Assembly (NCBI GenBank): GCA_020047775.1
Contig: JAIFNK010000204.1
Coordinates: forward strand, 1 to 6,122
Direction of reading: 5' to 3'
Source: Akkermansia sp.
Lineage (GTDB): Bacteria > Verrucomicrobiota > Verrucomicrobiia > Verrucomicrobiales > Akkermansiaceae
Length of the DNA stretch: 6,122 bases
The position numbers and the translations under genes are program-made. The notes under the pieces were generated by a model. It saw only the letters and a list, made by a program, of their open reading frames with translations. It did not search any database and was not told the DNA's origin. This document shows positions 1 through 5,786 of this stretch, one piece after another (positions within the stretch are counted from its first letter, which is position 1; the number at the start of each line of letters is the position of its first letter).

Positions 1-764
1 GCGGCCTCGCGATCGACCAGGTCGGCGTCTCCGATTTGCGCTACCCCATCCACGTGCTCGACCAGGACGGCAAGCCGTTCCCCACCGTCGCGAAAATTTC
101 GATGTCGGTGCACCTTCCCCATCATTTCAAAGGCACGCACATGAGCCGGTTCCTCGAAGTGTTGAGCAAGCACGAGGGTGAGGTCACCATGCGCACGCTT
201 CCCGAAATCCTCCGCGACCTGAAGAAGCGCCTCGACGCCGAGGAGGCGCACATCGAGGTGGCGTTCACCTATTTCGTCACCAAAAAAGCCCCCGTTTCCG
301 GTTCACCCGCCAAGGTCGGTTGCGACGTGGTTTTCCAGGGAACCTCCAACGGCACCGTCGATGACTTCGTGCTCTGCGTCACCGTCCCCGTCACCACGCT
401 GTGCCCGTGCAGCAAGGAAATCAGCGAATACGGCGCGCACAACCAGCGCGGCTATGTCACCCTTGAAGTCCGCCCGAAGGCGACTAACGGCGGCTGGGAA
501 CTCATCCTCATCGAGGACCTCATCGCCGTCGCCGAGAAGTCCGGCTCAGCGCCGGTGTATGCGCTGCTCAAGCGCACCGACGAGCGCTTCGTCACCATGC
601 AGGCTTACGACAATCCGGTCTTCGTCGAGGACGTGGTTAGAAATGCCGCCGCCCTGTTGCGCGCCGACCCGCGGGTATCCTCGTTCACCGTCAAGGCGGT
701 GAACCACGAGAGTATCCACGATCACAACGCCTTCGCGACCATTGTCAGTGCGAATGCACGATAG
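1..764 (+). CDS. folE2: GTP cyclohydrolase FolE2 (type IB), 5' end missing
   Basis: This enzyme converts GTP to 7,8-dihydroneopterin triphosphate, the first step of tetrahydrofolate synthesis and also a precursor step for queuosine, in the cytoplasm. The reading frame is open to the left edge (first full codon at 3), giving about 253 visible residues. The family motif VGVSDLRYPI lies at the very start, so probably only a few dozen N-terminal residues are missing. Other family hallmarks are the SVHLPHHFKGTHMSRF block, the CPCSKEISEYGAHNQRG block at about 402-452 with the catalytic/metal-ligand cysteine (first Cys codon 402-404) and a histidine twelve residues later, the LLKRTDER block, and the SIHDHNAFA motif near the C-terminus. 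FolE2 is the form that does not depend strictly on zinc and replaces FolE in many bacteria. The TTG at 36 is not the real start, because conserved family sequence continues upstream of it. A 150-base spacer separates it from aat. Confidence 0.96.
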   Translation, partial: GLAIDQVGVSDLRYPIHVLDQDGKPFPTVAKISMSVHLPHHFKGTHMSRFLEVLSKHEGEVTMRTLPEILRDLKKRLDAEEAHIEVAFTYFVTKKAPVSGSPAKVGCDVVFQGTSNGTVDDFVLCVTVPVTTLCPCSKEISEYGAHNQRGYVTLEVRPKATNGGWELILIEDLIAVAEKSGSAPVYALLKRTDERFVTMQAYDNPVFVEDVVRNAAALLRADPRVSSFTVKAVNHESIHDHNAFATIVSANAR

Positions 765-776
765 AGAAGAATTTTT

Positions 777-900
777 CAACCGCGGATGGGCACGGATCAA
801 CGCAGATAGGAGGAAGAGTTAGGAATAAGATTTACGAATCCACGGGCTTTGTTATTCTTTCTTCATTAACGTCCATCCGCGTTCATTCGCGGTTCATTAT
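777..900. repeat. Imperfect inverted repeat in the folE2-aat spacer
   Basis: The 150-base spacer between folE2 and aat contains two related arms in opposite orientation. The left arm (about 777-808) begins AACCGCGGATGG; the right arm (about 869-899), read on the minus strand, begins GAACCGCGAATG. Aligned, the arms agree at roughly 21 of 32 positions, with shared cores AACCGCG, CGGAT and ACG. The sequence between them is AT-richer. The motif resembles short GC-rich intergenic elements that I recall as dispersed in Verrucomicrobiota genomes. It could fold into a long hairpin in the folE2 transcript and act as a processing or termination site, but there is no T-tract. That function is inference. 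Confidence 0.55.
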
Positions 901-914
901 CTCTCCTTTCCCCC

Positions 915-1475
915 ATGAAGATCATCCCGCCGGAAATCCTGTTGGAAGCCTACGCCAAAGGAGTGTTCCCCATGGCGGAAGAAGGAGAAATCCTCTGGTT
1001 TTCCCCCGAACGCCGCGGCCTCATCCCGCTCGACGAGCGCTTCCACATCCCCCACGGCCTCGCGCAAAGCCTGAAGCGCAAGCCCTTCGAGATCCGCTGG
1101 GACACCGCCTTCCGCGAGGTCATGCTCGGCTGTGCCTCGCGCGATGAGACATGGATCGACGAAGTCATCCTCGAAAGTTACTGCACCCTCCACGACCTTG
1201 GCCACGCCCACTCCGTCGAGTGCTGGGATGCGGAAGGCCTGCAAGGCGGGCTCTACGGCGTTGCCCTGCCCGGAGTGTTTTTCGGCGAAAGCATGTTTTC
1301 CCGCAAAACCGACGCCTCGAAAATCGCGCTCGTCGCACTGGTCGAGCGCCTGCGGGAAATGCAGGTCAGCTTGCTCGACACCCAGTGGATGACGCCGCAC
1401 CTCAAGCAGTTCGGCGGCTATGAATTGTCCCGCAAGGACTACCAAGCAGCCCTGGGTCAAGCCCTCCGATTGTAA
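915..1475 (+). CDS. aat: Leucyl/phenylalanyl-tRNA--protein transferase
   Basis: This cytoplasmic enzyme transfers Leu or Phe from aminoacyl-tRNA to the N-terminal Arg or Lys of proteins, making them N-degrons for ClpS/ClpAP. The 186-residue product has the family blocks in order: YAKGVFPMA (13-21), WFSPERRGLIPL (28-39), TWIDEVI (79-85), LGHAHSVE (95-102), GGLYGV (111-116), FFGESMFSR (122-130), ASK (134-136) and LLDTQWMTPHLKQFG (153-167). These are the conserved GNAT-like substrate-binding segments. It is shorter than the E. coli protein (234 residues), mostly through a reduced N-terminal region, which is common outside gammaproteobacteria. The ATG at 915 follows a pyrimidine-rich leader with no Shine-Dalgarno sequence. 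It is chosen because the family IPPEILLEAY N-terminus begins there. The gene stands alone between spacers, with no operon partner visible. Confidence 0.96.
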   Translation: MKIIPPEILLEAYAKGVFPMAEEGEILWFSPERRGLIPLDERFHIPHGLAQSLKRKPFEIRWDTAFREVMLGCASRDETWIDEVILESYCTLHDLGHAHSVECWDAEGLQGGLYGVALPGVFFGESMFSRKTDASKIALVALVERLREMQVSLLDTQWMTPHLKQFGGYELSRKDYQAALGQALRL

Positions 1476-1538
1476 CTGGAGCCCGTAATTCCGAGCCCCA
1501 CCCGACAGGGGGGAAACAATTTGCCCGCCCGGTCACAT

Positions 1539-1567
1539 TTGGCTTTTCGTCAGGACCGGAATACGAA
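1539..1567 (+). promoter_or_regulatory. Possible promoter of tRNA-Thr
   Basis: A TTGGCT hexamer (1539-1544), 17 bases, and TACGAA (1562-1567) lie upstream of the tRNA. The next bases (about 1571-1580) are GC-rich, like the discriminators of stable-RNA promoters. The -10 match is poor (about three of six), so this is only a candidate. The rest of the 117-base spacer after aat shows no gene and no convincing terminator. Confidence 0.25.
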
Positions 1568-1592
1568 TACTCCGCCCCTCTGGAAGATTCCG

Positions 1593-1667
1593 GCCGGCTT
1601 AGCTCAGTGGTAGAGCAACTGATTTGTAATCAGTAGGTCATCAGTTCGACTCTGATAGCCGGCTCCA
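1593..1667 (+). tRNA. tRNA-Thr (anticodon UGU)
   Basis: A complete cloverleaf can be drawn. The acceptor stem is GCCGGCT (1593-1599) with AGCCGGC (1657-1663). The D-stem is GCTC (1602-1605) with GAGC (1613-1616). The anticodon stem is ACTGA (1618-1622) with TCAGT (1630-1634), enclosing loop TTTGTAA with anticodon TGT at 1625-1627. The T-stem is ATCAG (1640-1644) with CTGAT (1652-1656), around loop TTCGACT. The variable region is five bases. The discriminator base is T1664 and the 3' CCA is encoded (1665-1667). Anticodon UGU reads ACA and other threonine codons. All stems are perfectly paired, so the gene looks functional. Confidence 0.97.
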
Positions 1668-1668
1668 T

Positions 1669-1691
1669 AAAAAACTCATTTTCAATGAGTT
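1669..1691 (-). terminator. AT-rich hairpin with minus-strand T-run
   Basis: A perfect 8-bp stem (AACTCATT at 1673-1680, AATGAGTT at 1684-1691) closes a 3-base loop just after the tRNA. Read on the minus strand it is followed by a run of six T (1674-1669, the first two inside the stem), the layout of an intrinsic terminator for leftward transcription. On the plus strand no T-tract follows, so it would act there only as a tRNA 3' trailer hairpin. The stem is AT-rich and therefore weak. A leftward terminator fits the minus-strand coding-like stretch at 1779-1970. Confidence 0.4.
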
Positions 1692-1778
1692 GGAGAGAGT
1701 GAATTTCCGATCTAATCGAAGAGAACGGCCTTTGCCATTCCTTTGCCACTTTGTCCAGTCGGCGATTTTTCCCGTCCA

Positions 1779-1970
1779 TCATGGGGCAGGAGTTTTCGAC
1801 CGGGGAGGGCTTTGCCGCCTGGGCCGGGCGATGATCTCCGGGTTGATGAAATCCTTGCCCATGAAACGGAAGGTCTGGGTGACGAGGCCGCTGGTTTTTC
1901 CCGCCATCCGCATGATGCGCGGGGTGGTCTTGCGGAGGATGATTTCCTGGTTGCCACTCCATCCGATGCC
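1779..1970 (-). pseudogene. Coding-like minus-strand remnant or tiny gene, unrecognised
   Basis: The roughly 330 bases between the tRNA hairpin and lptG hold no intact recognised gene. One minus-strand frame, open from a stop at 2037-2039 down to TGA at 1779-1781, has very strong coding character. Across 41 codons from about 1946 to 1824, about 37 end in G or C, with many ATC, CTC, ACC and CGC codons as in folE2 and aat. The peptide contains the pieces ILRKTTPRIMRMAGKT, GLVTQTFRFMGKDF and INPEIIARP. The only in-frame ATGs are internal: at 1913 (a 44-residue product), 1907 and 1862. No ATG, GTG or TTG precedes the coding-like part. After about 1824 the frame becomes Arg/Pro/Ser-rich, and a neighbouring minus frame (pieces PVENSCPMMDGKN, RRLDKVAKEWQRPF) then looks more coding-like, suggesting a frameshift. 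I do not recognise a family. A decayed gene that lost its 5' end is most likely; a small protein is possible. Confidence 0.35.
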
Positions 1971-2019
1971 TTCCGGTCTGGACAGGGGCGTGCACCGTCT
2001 CCAGAGTGGGGGCGGGTTT

Positions 2020-3132
2020 ATGCGTATTTCCGACCGTTACATTGCGAGGCAGGTGCTTACGGGCACCTTGTATGCGGTCATGGTGCTGGGAATCGTGCTG
2101 GTGCTGGGCAATCTCTTCAAACAGATCCAACCCTTGCTGGTGGACCAGAAGGCGCCGTTCGGGCTGGTGTTGCGGTTCGTGATCGGGGTGTTGCCGCTTT
2201 CGCTGATGTACACGATCCCGTGGGGATTCCTGACGGCGGTGCTGATGGTGTTCGGCCGGATGTCGGCGAGCCATGAGATCACGAGTTTCCGGGTGGCGGG
2301 GCTGAGTTTGGTGCGGCTCTCCGCGCCGGTGTTTTTGATCGGGGCCTTGCTATCGGGGCTGAGCTTGTGGCTGAACATCCATGTGGTGCCGAATGCGAAG
2401 TCATCGACGCGGCAGTTGATCTACGAGCAGGCGGCGCGTGATCCGGGCTCGTTGCTGAAGCCCGGAGTGGTGCAGGGGGATTTCAAGGGCGACGGCCAGG
2501 AGGTGCAGAAACTTTTGATCGAGGGGAAGACCGGCGAGTGGGTGGAAGGATTTCATTTTCACGTGCTGCCGAAGGACACGCAGGATGGGACGGGCATGAC
2601 TTACGTGCATGCGGCAAGGGCGGCGATGTCGGTGGATCGGGAGAAGAGCCAGCTGCGATTGAAGCTGGTGGATGCGTATTTCGAATCCCGGAACGCGAAG
2701 GGCGAGGTGGACATGGTCTTTGCCGGTGAGGCTGAGCCATTGGTGATCGATCTGAAAAACGCGAGTAACCGGAAGGTGCGCCCGGGCTTGATGTCGAACG
2801 AGCAAATCCGGCGGCAAATCGCGGGTGATCCGGCGATGCCCGCCAATACGAGGGTGAAGCTGGAGTCCGAGATCATGACGCGGTATTCGTTTTCGATGGC
2901 CTGCCTTGCTTTCGCGTTCGTGGGCGTTCCGTTAGGATTGCAGTCGCACCGCCGGGACACGACGCGGGGCCTGATGATCAGCGTGCTGATCGGCACCGGC
3001 TATTTCCTGATCACGATGATGGCGGACCAGGTGAAGTCGGGCCCGGGAGCGACGGCCGTATTGTGGGCACCCAATGTGCTTTGTGTCTTGTGTGGATTGG
3101 CCCTGTTTCGCAGAGTTCGCTTCAGTCGATGA
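2020..3132 (+). CDS. LptF/LptG-family permease (LPS export)
   Basis: This is an inner-membrane subunit of the LptB2FG transporter, which extracts lipopolysaccharide and passes it to the LptC/LptA bridge. The 370-residue product has the family layout: three N-terminal membrane segments (about 12-33, 49-78, 98-120), a periplasmic beta-jellyroll region (about 125-285), and three C-terminal segments (about 289-308, 317-336, 347-364). The N-terminus ISDRYIARQ, the coupling-helix block GRMSASHEITSFRVAGLS (79-96), VVPNA after the third segment, VGVPLGLQSHRR before segment five, and WAPN near the end are typical. Sequence alone does not separate LptF from LptG. ATG 2020 is chosen because the family N-terminus starts there. 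The frame is open upstream to 1690, but that stretch is not LptF/G-like. A G-rich stretch (2007-2015) precedes the start, but there is no clear Shine-Dalgarno sequence. Its stop overlaps the next gene's start in ATGA (3129-3132), so translation is probably coupled. Confidence 0.92.
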   Translation: MRISDRYIARQVLTGTLYAVMVLGIVLVLGNLFKQIQPLLVDQKAPFGLVLRFVIGVLPLSLMYTIPWGFLTAVLMVFGRMSASHEITSFRVAGLSLVRLSAPVFLIGALLSGLSLWLNIHVVPNAKSSTRQLIYEQAARDPGSLLKPGVVQGDFKGDGQEVQKLLIEGKTGEWVEGFHFHVLPKDTQDGTGMTYVHAARAAMSVDREKSQLRLKLVDAYFESRNAKGEVDMVFAGEAEPLVIDLKNASNRKVRPGLMSNEQIRRQIAGDPAMPANTRVKLESEIMTRYSFSMACLAFAFVGVPLGLQSHRRDTTRGLMISVLIGTGYFLITMMADQVKSGPGATAVLWAPNVLCVLCGLALFRRVRFSR

Positions 3133-5015
3133 AAATGGTCCGTGAGCTCGTGAAGGTCTTCCGCAGTGTCCGGGATTTCTTCGCTGCGGAGCGGGTGGTC
3201 CTGACCCCGTTCGTGCGGGATCTGAAGCGCTATGATTCCGGGAAACTCCGCGCTGACCTGTGGGCGGCGGGGAATGTGACGGTGCTGGCACTGGCCCAGG
3301 GCATTGCTTTCGCCGCGATTGCGGGGCTACCGGTGGTTTATGGAATCATCAGCACGGCGGTGGCGGCGATGGTGGCACCGTTCTTCGCCGGATCCCGGCA
3401 CACGATTCTCGGGCCCACGAATGCCACGGCGTTCATGCTCTTCAGCTTTTTCTCGGTGAATCCCGCGCTGGTCGGGCGCTGGGGCGAGTTGATTCCCCTG
3501 CTCGTCGTGATGGTGGGGCTCGTTGCGACGGTGGGCGCCCTGCTGCGGGTGGCGGATCTGCTCCAGTATGTGTCACGCAGCGTGCTGGTGGGCTACATTT
3601 CCGGGGCGGCGGTCCTGATCGTGGCGAACCAGTTGACGCCGTTTCTCGGCTTGTCCGCCTATGTCAGTGATGAAACTTCCTCGACGTTCGCCGGGCTGTT
3701 GGTCGGGTTGGCGCGCTCGATTCACCACACGCAATGGGTGTCGGTGCTGATCGGTGCGGCGACCTTGCTGGTGTTCTGGGCGATCCGGCGGTGGCGGCCG
3801 AAGTGGCCGGCCTTCGCGCTCGCGCTGCTGGTTTCATCGGGCGTGTTCGGCACGCTGATCCATTCGGGGGTAGCTCCGTTCAAGGGAGTGAAGATGTTTG
3901 AGACGTTCGGCTTCGAGGATCTGATGTTCAAGATGCCCCACTTGTTGCGGGCGGACATTTTCGCAGATATCTCGGCGCTGCTGAGTATCGCCTTCGCGAT
4001 CGCTTTCCTGGCATCCTTGGAAAATACCTTGATGGCGAAAACACTGGCGTCGAAGACCGGTGACCGGTCGGATGCGAACCAGGACATGCTGGCCGTGGGC
4101 ATGGCGAATCTTGCCACCGCCTTTGCCGGTGGCATGCCGGCATCCGGTTCGCTCACCCGCTCGATGCTGAACCAGGAATCCGGCGCGCGCACACGCTTCG
4201 CCTCGTTGTTTTCGGGGATTTATACGATGGGATTCGCACTCCTGATTGCGGCTTCGGTCGGGTGGGGGGTGCCGTTGATCGACTTTGTGCCCAAGCCCGG
4301 ATTGGCGACCCTGGTCATCGCGCTGTCGTTTTCATTGTTCAATCTCCGGCATATCCGGATCTGCCTGCGCTCGACCCGGGACGACGCCACGGTCTTGATC
4401 ATCACGTTCATCGCCACTTTGCTGGCTCCGTTGCATGTGGCGATTTTCATCGGCGTGGCCATTTCCATCACCCTGTTCCTGCGCAAGGCCAGTCATCCCC
4501 ATCTGATCGAGTATGAGTTCAGCGAGGCGGGCGAGCTCCGCGAAATGGGCGAGAAGCGGCAACGCCCGATTCCCGCGATCTCCATCGTGCATGTCGAAGG
4601 GGATTTGTTCTTCGGTGCGGCCGAGTTGTTCCGCACGCAGATCCACCGCACGGCTTCGGATCCTGCGATCAAGGTCATCATCCTGCGCTTGAAAAACGCC
4701 CGGCACCTCGATGCGACGAGCGTGATGGCGCTCGAAGACCTGATCCTGTTCATGCGGAAAAAGGGGCTGCATCTCATCGTTTCCGGCGCGACCCGCGAGG
4801 TTTACCGAGTTCTGAAGAAGTCAGGAATCCTGCTCACCCTGCAAGATGGCTGCGACCGGAGAAATGGCGAAAGCAACATTTTCCTGACCAATCCGAGGAA
4901 CCCGAATCTTTCGACCCGCGCCGCCCTCAAGCGTGCCCAGCAACTGCTCGGCACCGACAAGGCGGATATCCGGATTTTCTACGACCCTAACAAACAGGCC
5001 GCCTCCCCGTCATGA
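3129..5015 (+). CDS. SulP-family anion permease with STAS domain
   Basis: This is an inner-membrane transporter of the SLC26/SulP family, which moves sulfate, bicarbonate or related anions, usually with H+ or Na+. The substrate cannot be read from the sequence. The 628-residue product begins with about 40 cytosolic residues. Next come the first transport segments with ALAQGIAFAAIAGLPVVYG (54-72) and the anion-site block GSRHTILGPTNATAF (88-102). The central signature has SLENTLMAKTLASKTGDR (296-313), NQDMLAVGMANLATAFAGG (317-335) and MPASGSLTRSMLNQESGARTR (336-356). A cytosolic STAS domain follows (about 480-575) with the HLDATSVMALEDL helix-cap motif (527-539). A tail of about 50 residues (ADIRIFYDPNK near the end) follows the STAS fold. 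ATG 3129 overlaps the lptG stop by four bases and is preferred to the GTG at 3063, which would add a 22-residue extension inside lptG. ATG 3135 is a possible alternative. Confidence 0.94.
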   Translation: MKMVRELVKVFRSVRDFFAAERVVLTPFVRDLKRYDSGKLRADLWAAGNVTVLALAQGIAFAAIAGLPVVYGIISTAVAAMVAPFFAGSRHTILGPTNATAFMLFSFFSVNPALVGRWGELIPLLVVMVGLVATVGALLRVADLLQYVSRSVLVGYISGAAVLIVANQLTPFLGLSAYVSDETSSTFAGLLVGLARSIHHTQWVSVLIGAATLLVFWAIRRWRPKWPAFALALLVSSGVFGTLIHSGVAPFKGVKMFETFGFEDLMFKMPHLLRADIFADISALLSIAFAIAFLASLENTLMAKTLASKTGDRSDANQDMLAVGMANLATAFAGGMPASGSLTRSMLNQESGARTRFASLFSGIYTMGFALLIAASVGWGVPLIDFVPKPGLATLVIALSFSLFNLRHIRICLRSTRDDATVLIITFIATLLAPLHVAIFIGVAISITLFLRKASHPHLIEYEFSEAGELREMGEKRQRPIPAISIVHVEGDLFFGAAELFRTQIHRTASDPAIKVIILRLKNARHLDATSVMALEDLILFMRKKGLHLIVSGATREVYRVLKKSGILLTLQDGCDRRNGESNIFLTNPRNPNLSTRAALKRAQQLLGTDKADIRIFYDPNKQAASPS

Positions 5016-5497
5016 AGCGTTTCATCATTCCGCAGGTCGTTGTCGGCCTTATCGCTGTTTTTGGCGTCTGGTGGTTTTCGCCGACGCAGGTCGTGAAACG
5101 CCGCACCCAGTCGCTGCTCTCCACACTCACCCTCGACGGCGGAAGCGGAAAAGTCGGCCGGCAAATGGCGGTTTACTCGCTCAACGCCCTGCTGGCCCCC
5201 CGGATCGAACTCGAAAACCCGGCGATCCAGGAAGCCAATGGCAGTTTCGAGCGTCCGGAGATGGAGTCCGCGTTTTCCTGGCTGTGCGAACAAGCCAAAC
5301 AGACGCGCTTCGAGGTGGACCAATTCCACTCCATCAGTATCGCCGGCGACAAGGCACAGGTGCATCTCACGCTCACCGGCCTCGTCGAGTTGCCGACCTA
5401 TCGCCCGGCGGACGGGAAATTCGACGCCACCTTCGACTGGGAAAAGGAACAAGACGGCTGGCGGCTCGCCCGCGCGAGCTGGCGGCAGGTCAAGTGA
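5012..5497 (+). CDS. Small membrane-anchored protein, possible NTF2-like fold
   Basis: This gene of unknown function encodes 161 residues. A hydrophobic N-terminal segment (about 4-22, KRFIIPQVVVGL onward) followed by basic residues (KRR) suggests a signal anchor or uncleaved membrane segment, with the remainder outside the cytoplasm or at the membrane face. The C-terminal half alternates beta-like stretches: FHSISIAGDKAQVHLTLTG, then FDATFDWEKEQ, then DGWRLARASWRQV. That ending resembles NTF2/SnoaL-like domains, where a final strand carries such a DGW-R pattern. The fold call is inference from pattern only. The start overlaps the sulP stop as ATGA (5012-5015), so it is probably translated by coupling as the third gene of the unit. 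It might serve the SulP or LptF/G protein, but nothing in the sequence shows an interaction. Confidence 0.85.
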   Translation: MKRFIIPQVVVGLIAVFGVWWFSPTQVVKRRTQSLLSTLTLDGGSGKVGRQMAVYSLNALLAPRIELENPAIQEANGSFERPEMESAFSWLCEQAKQTRFEVDQFHSISIAGDKAQVHLTLTGLVELPTYRPADGKFDATFDWEKEQDGWRLARASWRQVK

Positions 5498-5565
5498 ATC
5501 AATCCACTAACAGTCGTAATGGTGGAAATGCGGGCGCCGCTCGATTGAGTGCTTACGAAAGGAAG

Positions 5566-5774
5566 GCAGCCTGTGAATTCGAGAGCCCCCGGTAACTGGC
5601 ATCAGAAAGAATTCTGAAAAAATGTTACACTGCGGGAATCGGCCCCGTTTACTCCCACCCGTGGCTGGACGCCAGAGTCGCAGCGTGGATCGCCCGCAGA
5701 AAACCCTACCAACCGTGACACAGGCATTCCTGCCTGTTCTTTCACAAGCCACCGCACCTCGAAGAACAGGCTGC
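5566..5774. repeat. Nine-base inverted repeat spanning the spacer
   Basis: GCAGCCTGT at 5566-5574 is the exact reverse complement of ACAGGCTGC at 5766-5774, bracketing about 190 bases. The right copy overlaps the distal arm of the REP-like structure. The 289-base spacer (5498-5786) has no convincing gene and no clear terminator for the upstream operon. The pair could mark the ends of a small non-autonomous element beside the transposase, but nine bases is short enough for chance. Confidence 0.25.
5720..5771. repeat. REP-like hairpins beside the RAYT fragment
   Basis: A perfect 7-bp stem with a 4-base loop (ACAGGCA at 5720-5726, TGCCTGT at 5731-5737) is overlapped by a second perfect 10-bp inverted repeat (GCCTGTTCTT at 5732-5741, AAGAACAGGC at 5762-5771). 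The central TGCCTGTT arm can therefore pair with either side. The structure begins 16 bases past the stop of the minus-strand transposase. REP/BIME palindromes commonly flank RAYT genes and are their likely targets. This motif also resembles dispersed ACAGGC-type palindromes that I recall from Verrucomicrobiota. It could also serve as a termination structure between convergent genes, though it lacks a T-tract. Confidence 0.55.
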
Positions 5775-5786
5775 AACTAACCGCCT

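Noticed and set aside
897..1460. Minus-strand open frame opposite aat
   Set aside because: It is an antisense shadow. The plus strand carries all aat family motifs.
1690..2019. A 110-residue N-terminal extension of the LptF/G protein
   Set aside because: The frame is open, but the extension shows no LptF/G similarity. The family N-terminus starts exactly at the ATG at 2020, and the opposite strand carries the coding signal.
1593..2019. Integration site with a duplicated tRNA 3' end
   Set aside because: I found no second copy of the tRNA 3' sequence and no integrase gene in the window.
1630..2274. Long minus-strand open frame ending inside the tRNA
   Set aside because: It ends as an antisense translation of tRNA-Thr, runs antisense over the start of lptG, and is rich in His/Pro/Gln as out-of-frame reading gives. 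Part of it (about 1730-1830) could still be the frameshifted tail of the remnant described at 1779-1970.
3063..3128. Earlier GTP start for sulP, i.e. GTG at 3063
   Set aside because: It would add 22 residues lying inside lptG. The ATGA overlap at 3129 is a better start and matches the second junction of the operon.
5602..5617. TCAGAA/TTCTGA hairpin as an operon terminator
   Set aside because: The stem is only 6 bp and is followed by A residues, not T, on the plus strand, and by no T-run on the minus strand.
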